DNA from: an uncultured Pontibacter sp.
GTDB lineage: Bacteria > Bacteroidota > Bacteroidia > Cytophagales > Hymenobacteraceae
Assembly (NCBI RefSeq): GCF_947499215.1
Contig: NZ_CANMNI010000001.1
Span: forward strand, 1,569,523-1,633,522
Length of the DNA stretch: 64,000 bases
Reading direction: 5' to 3'
Numbering within the stretch: the stretch's first letter is position 1; the number at the start of each line of letters is the position of its first letter. The translations under genes were made by a program, and so were the position numbers. Positions 60,839-64,000 of this stretch are shown piece after piece. The notes below the pieces were generated by a model. That model made no database searches. It worked only from the letters and a program-made list of their open reading frames with translations, and was not told where the DNA came from.

Positions 60839-61564
60839 TTATAAAAGCCCTTCGTCAGCAAAGCTATAATAGTCATTGTCGGTAAAGATGATGTGATCTA
60901 ATATCGGTAGGTCCAAAAACTGGCCTGCCTCTTTCATTTTTTTGGTAAGGGAGATGTCGGCGGCGCTGGGTTTGGTGTTGCCGCTGGGGTGGTTGTGCAC
61001 CAAGATGATGGAGCTCGCCAGCTGCTCAATGGCTTTCTTGAAGATCATTTTCGGGTCGGCCACCGTGCCGGCCACTCCCCCACTACTGATGCTTTCCTTC
61101 TTCATTACCACATTGGCTCGGTTGAGCAGAATCACCCAGAATTCTTCATGGGGCAGGTCGAGCAGTTGTGGCTTGATGTAGTTGTAGATGTCGGTGGAGC
61201 AGGTGATTCGGGTTTTGGCAGCGGCGGCTGTCTCCTTTCGGCGGCGGCCCAGTTCCAGCGCACTCACAATCGAGATAGCCTTAGCCTCGCCTATACCCGG
61301 ATGTTTTGTCAGGTCCTTCACCGACAGCTTGGCCAGCTCATTCAAATCATTCCCAACAGCTGAAAGTATAAGTTTGCCTACATCCACTGCAGTCAGCTTC
61401 GTAGTACCGGAGCCAATAAGTATCGCAATCAGTTCGGCATCGCTCAAAGCGGCTTTGCCTTTCAGAAGCAATTTCTCTCGCGGACGGTCTTCTTCGGCCC
61501 AAGTTTTGATGTTGAGGGTGGCTGTATCATATGCCAAATGTGCAGGAGTAGTTTTTTCTTCCAC
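60839..61564 (-). CDS. radC: RadC family JAB-domain protein
   Basis: 241 residues from a GTG at 61564 (no suitable ATG in frame). Two helix-hairpin-helix-like parts near the N-terminus (KAALSDAELIAILIGSGT, DLTKHPGIGEAKAISIVSA) and the JAB/MPN metal site with HNHPSGNTKPSAAD near residue 185. Named for DNA repair but the enzymatic role is unproven; related proteins sit in mobile and defence regions. Convergent with ywbE, separated by the REP-like repeat. Confidence 0.9.
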   Translation of the reverse strand: MEEKTTPAHLAYDTATLNIKTWAEEDRPREKLLLKGKAALSDAELIAILIGSGTTKLTAVDVGKLILSAVGNDLNELAKLSVKDLTKHPGIGEAKAISIVSALELGRRRKETAAAAKTRITCSTDIYNYIKPQLLDLPHEEFWVILLNRANVVMKKESISSGGVAGTVADPKMIFKKAIEQLASSIILVHNHPSGNTKPSAADISLTKKMKEAGQFLDLPILDHIIFTDNDYYSFADEGLL

Positions 61565-61724
61565 TACGGTATAGATTTTGTTAGAGATGGAGTCGTAAGG
61601 TGAATTTGTTTCGCCTTAAAATAGTTCATGATATGCGGCCTGTCCGCCCATATTTTTTTAGTTATATCCAATTCATAAACTTAAGCCGGATTCAGCTGTT
61701 CTGAATCAGCACTAACCATACAAC

Positions 61725-62960
61725 ATGCAACGATTCTTTTCTATAGGAGTGGTCATTTTCATACTGTTCCTAGTAGACTTTTATGTTTTTCAGGCCATCA
61801 AAACGGTCACCCAAAGCCTGTCCTTGTCGGCGCAGCGAATTATTTACATCCTGTACTGGGCTGTGTTTGCTATTACGGCGGGTACTTTCGCACTAGCTTC
61901 CTTCACCCGGGGTACGCCGCCTGATGCTTTCAAGACCTACTTGGCCAGCACCCTTTTCATTATTTTCGCCTCCAAATTGGTGGTGGTTCTCTTCCTGTTT
62001 GTGGATGATGCCCTGCGACTGGGCAAAGTGGTGCTCAACAATACCTCCAATGCCGAAGCCACCTTCGATCCCTCGCGAAGCAAGTTTCTCAACCAGATGG
62101 GCCTGCTGGTGGCAGCGGTACCATTCTCGGCTTTTATCTACGGCATGGTAAAAGGCGCCTATGACTACCGCGTAAAGCGTATCACGCTGCACTTCCCGAA
62201 TCTGCCGCAGGCCTTCGAGGGCTTTAAGATGCTACAGATCTCGGATATGCACACCGGTAGCTTCACCTCTACGGAGCCACTCAAAGAAGCCGTACAACTC
62301 ATTAATAAGCAGGAAGCCGACTTGGTGTTTTTCACGGGTGACTTGGTAAACAACGTCGCTTCCGAACTAATGCCCCATGTGGACACGCTGAAGGAGATCC
62401 GAGCAAAACAGGGCGTATTCTCGGTGCTTGGCAACCACGACTATGGCGACTATGTGAGCTGGGAAAGCCGTGAGGCGAAGACACAGAACCTGCAGACGCT
62501 GATAGACACGCAGCGTCGTATGGGCTGGGATGTGTTGCTAAACGAAAACCGCCTTATTGAGAAAGACGGGGAGCATATAGCCGTACTGGGTGTGGAGAAC
62601 TGGGGTAACCGCGCTGGTTTTCCGAAGTACGGCGACCTGAACAAGGCCTATAGCGGAGCTGAGAGTAGCCCGTTCAAAGTGCTGCTCTCGCATGACCCTT
62701 CGCACTGGGACGGCGAGATCAATCAGAAGTATAGCGACATCGACCTGACCCTGTCGGGCCATACCCACGGTATGCAGTTCGGAGTGAATATACCCGGCCT
62801 GAAGTGGAGCCCGGTGCAATATGTGTATGAGCAGTGGGCAGGCATGTACAAGCGCGGCAGACAGCACTTATATGTTAATACGGGTCTTGGCTTTATCGGC
62901 TACCCGGGCCGTGTGGGTTTCCTACCCGAGATTACAGTGTTCGAACTGAAAAAAGCTTAA
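61725..62960 (+). CDS. membrane-anchored metallophosphoesterase
   Basis: 411 residues. Four hydrophobic segments in the first 145 residues (MQRFFSIGVVIFILFLVDFY is the first) followed by a calcineurin-like domain with all five motifs: QISDMHTGS (near 175), FTGDLVN (near 205), LGNHDYGDY (near 232), LSHDPSHWD (near 325) and SGHTHGMQFG (near 345). The layout matches the YkuE/YaeI-type family, which hydrolyse UDP-sugars or phospholipid precursors in some members. The metal-site domain probably faces the periplasm; substrate unknown. Followed by a strong terminator. Confidence 0.88.
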   Translation: MQRFFSIGVVIFILFLVDFYVFQAIKTVTQSLSLSAQRIIYILYWAVFAITAGTFALASFTRGTPPDAFKTYLASTLFIIFASKLVVVLFLFVDDALRLGKVVLNNTSNAEATFDPSRSKFLNQMGLLVAAVPFSAFIYGMVKGAYDYRVKRITLHFPNLPQAFEGFKMLQISDMHTGSFTSTEPLKEAVQLINKQEADLVFFTGDLVNNVASELMPHVDTLKEIRAKQGVFSVLGNHDYGDYVSWESREAKTQNLQTLIDTQRRMGWDVLLNENRLIEKDGEHIAVLGVENWGNRAGFPKYGDLNKAYSGAESSPFKVLLSHDPSHWDGEINQKYSDIDLTLSGHTHGMQFGVNIPGLKWSPVQYVYEQWAGMYKRGRQHLYVNTGLGFIGYPGRVGFLPEITVFELKKA

Positions 62961-62982
62961 GATAGCCTATACCTAGGATTTT

Positions 62983-63018
62983 GAGAGAGCCGGCACTTTA
63001 TGCCGGCTCTCTTTTTTT
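62983..63018 (+). terminator. Rho-independent terminator
   Basis: GAGAGCCGGCA-cttta-TGCCGGCTCTC followed by seven T residues, 26 bp after the metallophosphoesterase stop. Confidence 0.9.
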
Positions 63019-63302
63019 ATAGCTACATAAGCATATACATTTTATCACATTCAAACACCCAATTGTGGATTACATGTTTTTGCACCACCTCAAAAAATTT
63101 CCTCTTTGCAAAAGTTTACAAAAACATCCCACAACACCAAAATAAAAGAATTTATAACGCTTCGCTATACCTCTCCACTTATACAGAATTTAAACATATC
63201 CAAACCAGCACCGTAAAAGCATGAAGTGGTCAAAATTTGTTTTATACTATTTACACCTAAAACAGACCACACATTTTAAGTTTAACTTAAAGTATTTGAA
63301 AA
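63019..63302. other. intergenic region before the last gene
   Basis: About 284 bp, A+T-rich, one TATACCT near 63166. A plus-strand frame of 74 codons exists but looks spurious. No exact TAnnTTTG box found; presumably contains the promoter of the 63303 gene. Confidence 0.35.
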
Positions 63303-64000
63303 ATGAAAAAGGTATTTTATTCAATAGCTATAGTTAGTGCCATGATGTTTGCTTCTTGTTCAGAGGACAGAGGCAGGACATACGAAACAGCGGAAGCTAA
63401 CCAAGATGAAAATGTAGACCAGAGCCATATTAGAGGCAGTGAGACTGCCATGAACGCCGGCACAGCCGATATGGATGATCCGGATGCCGTGTGGCGCAGC
63501 AACTCAGAGAATGTTTCAAACCAGATGGCCACTGACATGCAGTTAGACGCTGACCAGCGTACCCGTGTGCAGCAGGTGCTTTATGAACACGAAAAGCGCC
63601 TAAACGAGCTTGAAGGTCAGTATAACTATAGCGAAACCAACCGTATGGGTGGTGTAGCGGAAGATGTCGAGGAAATGGCGACCACTGAAAAGGACCGTGT
63701 TGCTACGGACGGTGGCACCATGACTGACACTAGAACAAACACAGTTGATATGAACGCGGAGCGCGAGTTGATTATCGCTGATACTGACCGTGAGTTAAGA
63801 GCTATCCTAACGCCGGAACAGTATACAATGTATGAGCAGAATCGCGCCAATTATGACGAGATGAAGTATAAGAACGACGCCACCGACACCAAATTGAAGG
63901 TAGAGGAGGATGAAACCAAGTACAAGTCTGGCGACACCAAGATCAAAAGTGATGGTGACGAAATGAAAATCAAAACTGAAAACGAGAAAATAAAAGTGGA
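63303..64000 (+). CDS. lipoprotein, partial (C-terminus outside window)
   Basis: The ATG at 63303 opens a frame of at least 232 codons with no stop before the window end. Lipobox FASC near residue 19 after a hydrophobic leader (MKKVFYSIAIVSAMM). The mature protein is Asp/Glu/Lys/Asn-rich and hydrophilic. Residues about 80-110 (DQRTRVQQVLYEHEKRLNEL) and 155-180 (ERELIIADTDRELRAILTPE) are helical and reminiscent of Spy/CpxP-like or DUF4168-like periplasmic helices. From about 190 a charged, repetitive tail begins with alternating Lys and Asp/Glu (DDATDTKLKVEEDETKYKS-like units, then KIKSDGDEMKIKTEN). Not recognised as a named family. Confidence 0.65.
   Translation, partial: MKKVFYSIAIVSAMMFASCSEDRGRTYETAEANQDENVDQSHIRGSETAMNAGTADMDDPDAVWRSNSENVSNQMATDMQLDADQRTRVQQVLYEHEKRLNELEGQYNYSETNRMGGVAEDVEEMATTEKDRVATDGGTMTDTRTNTVDMNAERELIIADTDRELRAILTPEQYTMYEQNRANYDEMKYKNDATDTKLKVEEDETKYKSGDTKIKSDGDEMKIKTENEKIKV

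Noticed and set aside
1..64000. tRNA, rRNA, CRISPR array, insertion sequence or prophage
   Set aside because: I looked through the spacers for these and saw no cloverleaf, regularly spaced repeats, transposase or phage genes.

Overview
The window is chromosomal DNA of an aerobic Bacteroidota bacterium, most likely a Cytophagales/Hymenobacteraceae member such as Pontibacter (inferred from gene content, not from a marker gene). The evidence is SusC/SusD outer-membrane proteins, DUF3857 transglutaminase-like proteins, Bacteroidota-type -7 boxes (TAnnTTTG), the pheT-zapA-rny order, and an interspersed Bacteroidota-type inverted repeat. I found no rRNA, tRNA, CRISPR array, transposase or prophage. 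A 7-mer, AGGTATA/TATACCT, recurs about ten times more often than chance in genes and spacers.

Layout. 1-4.8 kb: three tandem secreted DUF3857 proteins. 5.2-8.2 kb: an orphan gene and the paired DNA-repair-associated genes of the TIGR03915 type and a radical SAM protein. 8.4-14.3 kb: an Omp85-like barrel, a Dps protein with a CxxC insert, a CvfB-like RNA-binding protein, an NAD(P)-binding protein, a methyltransferase and a small barrel-like protein. 14.4-16.8 kb: a retropepsin-like protease / RimK / aspartoacylase-like operon. 16.8-20.2 kb: a hydrolase, a DUF502 protein, ispH, cmk and a 51-residue TTG-start lipoprotein. 20.3-22.8 kb: adenine deaminase and a TauE-like permease. 22.9-24.6 kb: a histidine kinase with an ethylene-receptor-like sensor domain, plus a response regulator. 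24.7-28.6 kb: a CBS/cysteine synthase, sucD, and oxyR divergent from dps with an OxyR-like box between them. 28.7-34.2 kb: rny, zapA, a coiled-coil gene, pheT and a DUF1684 protein.

34.5-52.8 kb is the most striking part. A GlpR-type regulator faces about 17 kb of co-oriented genes: glpD, glpK, glpF, glpT, SusC, SusD, a DUF5689 lipoprotein, a terminator, then a Tat-exported Gfo/Idh/MocA oxidoreductase, a phospholipase-D-like lipoprotein, a calcineurin-like phosphoesterase, a glycerophosphodiesterase lipoprotein and an SGNH hydrolase. Together these form a plausible pathway from capture of a large glycerophospho-substrate at the cell surface, through cleavage outside the cytoplasm and G3P/glycerol uptake, to dihydroxyacetone phosphate. 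I read it as a polysaccharide-utilization-locus-like system for glycerophosphodiesters, phospholipids or teichoic acids.

53.1-64 kb: a polysaccharide deacetylase lipoprotein, a pyruvate-kinase-like protein with an N-terminal helical extension, a parallel beta-helix protein, a patch of small orphan genes with lower GC by eye, a stand-alone SusC-plug-like protein, ywbE, a REP-like inverted repeat, radC, a membrane metallophosphoesterase and a lipoprotein cut by the window end. Gene starts were chosen by signal-peptide position, absence of overlap and ATG preference. Shine-Dalgarno sites are weak in this phylum and were not decisive.
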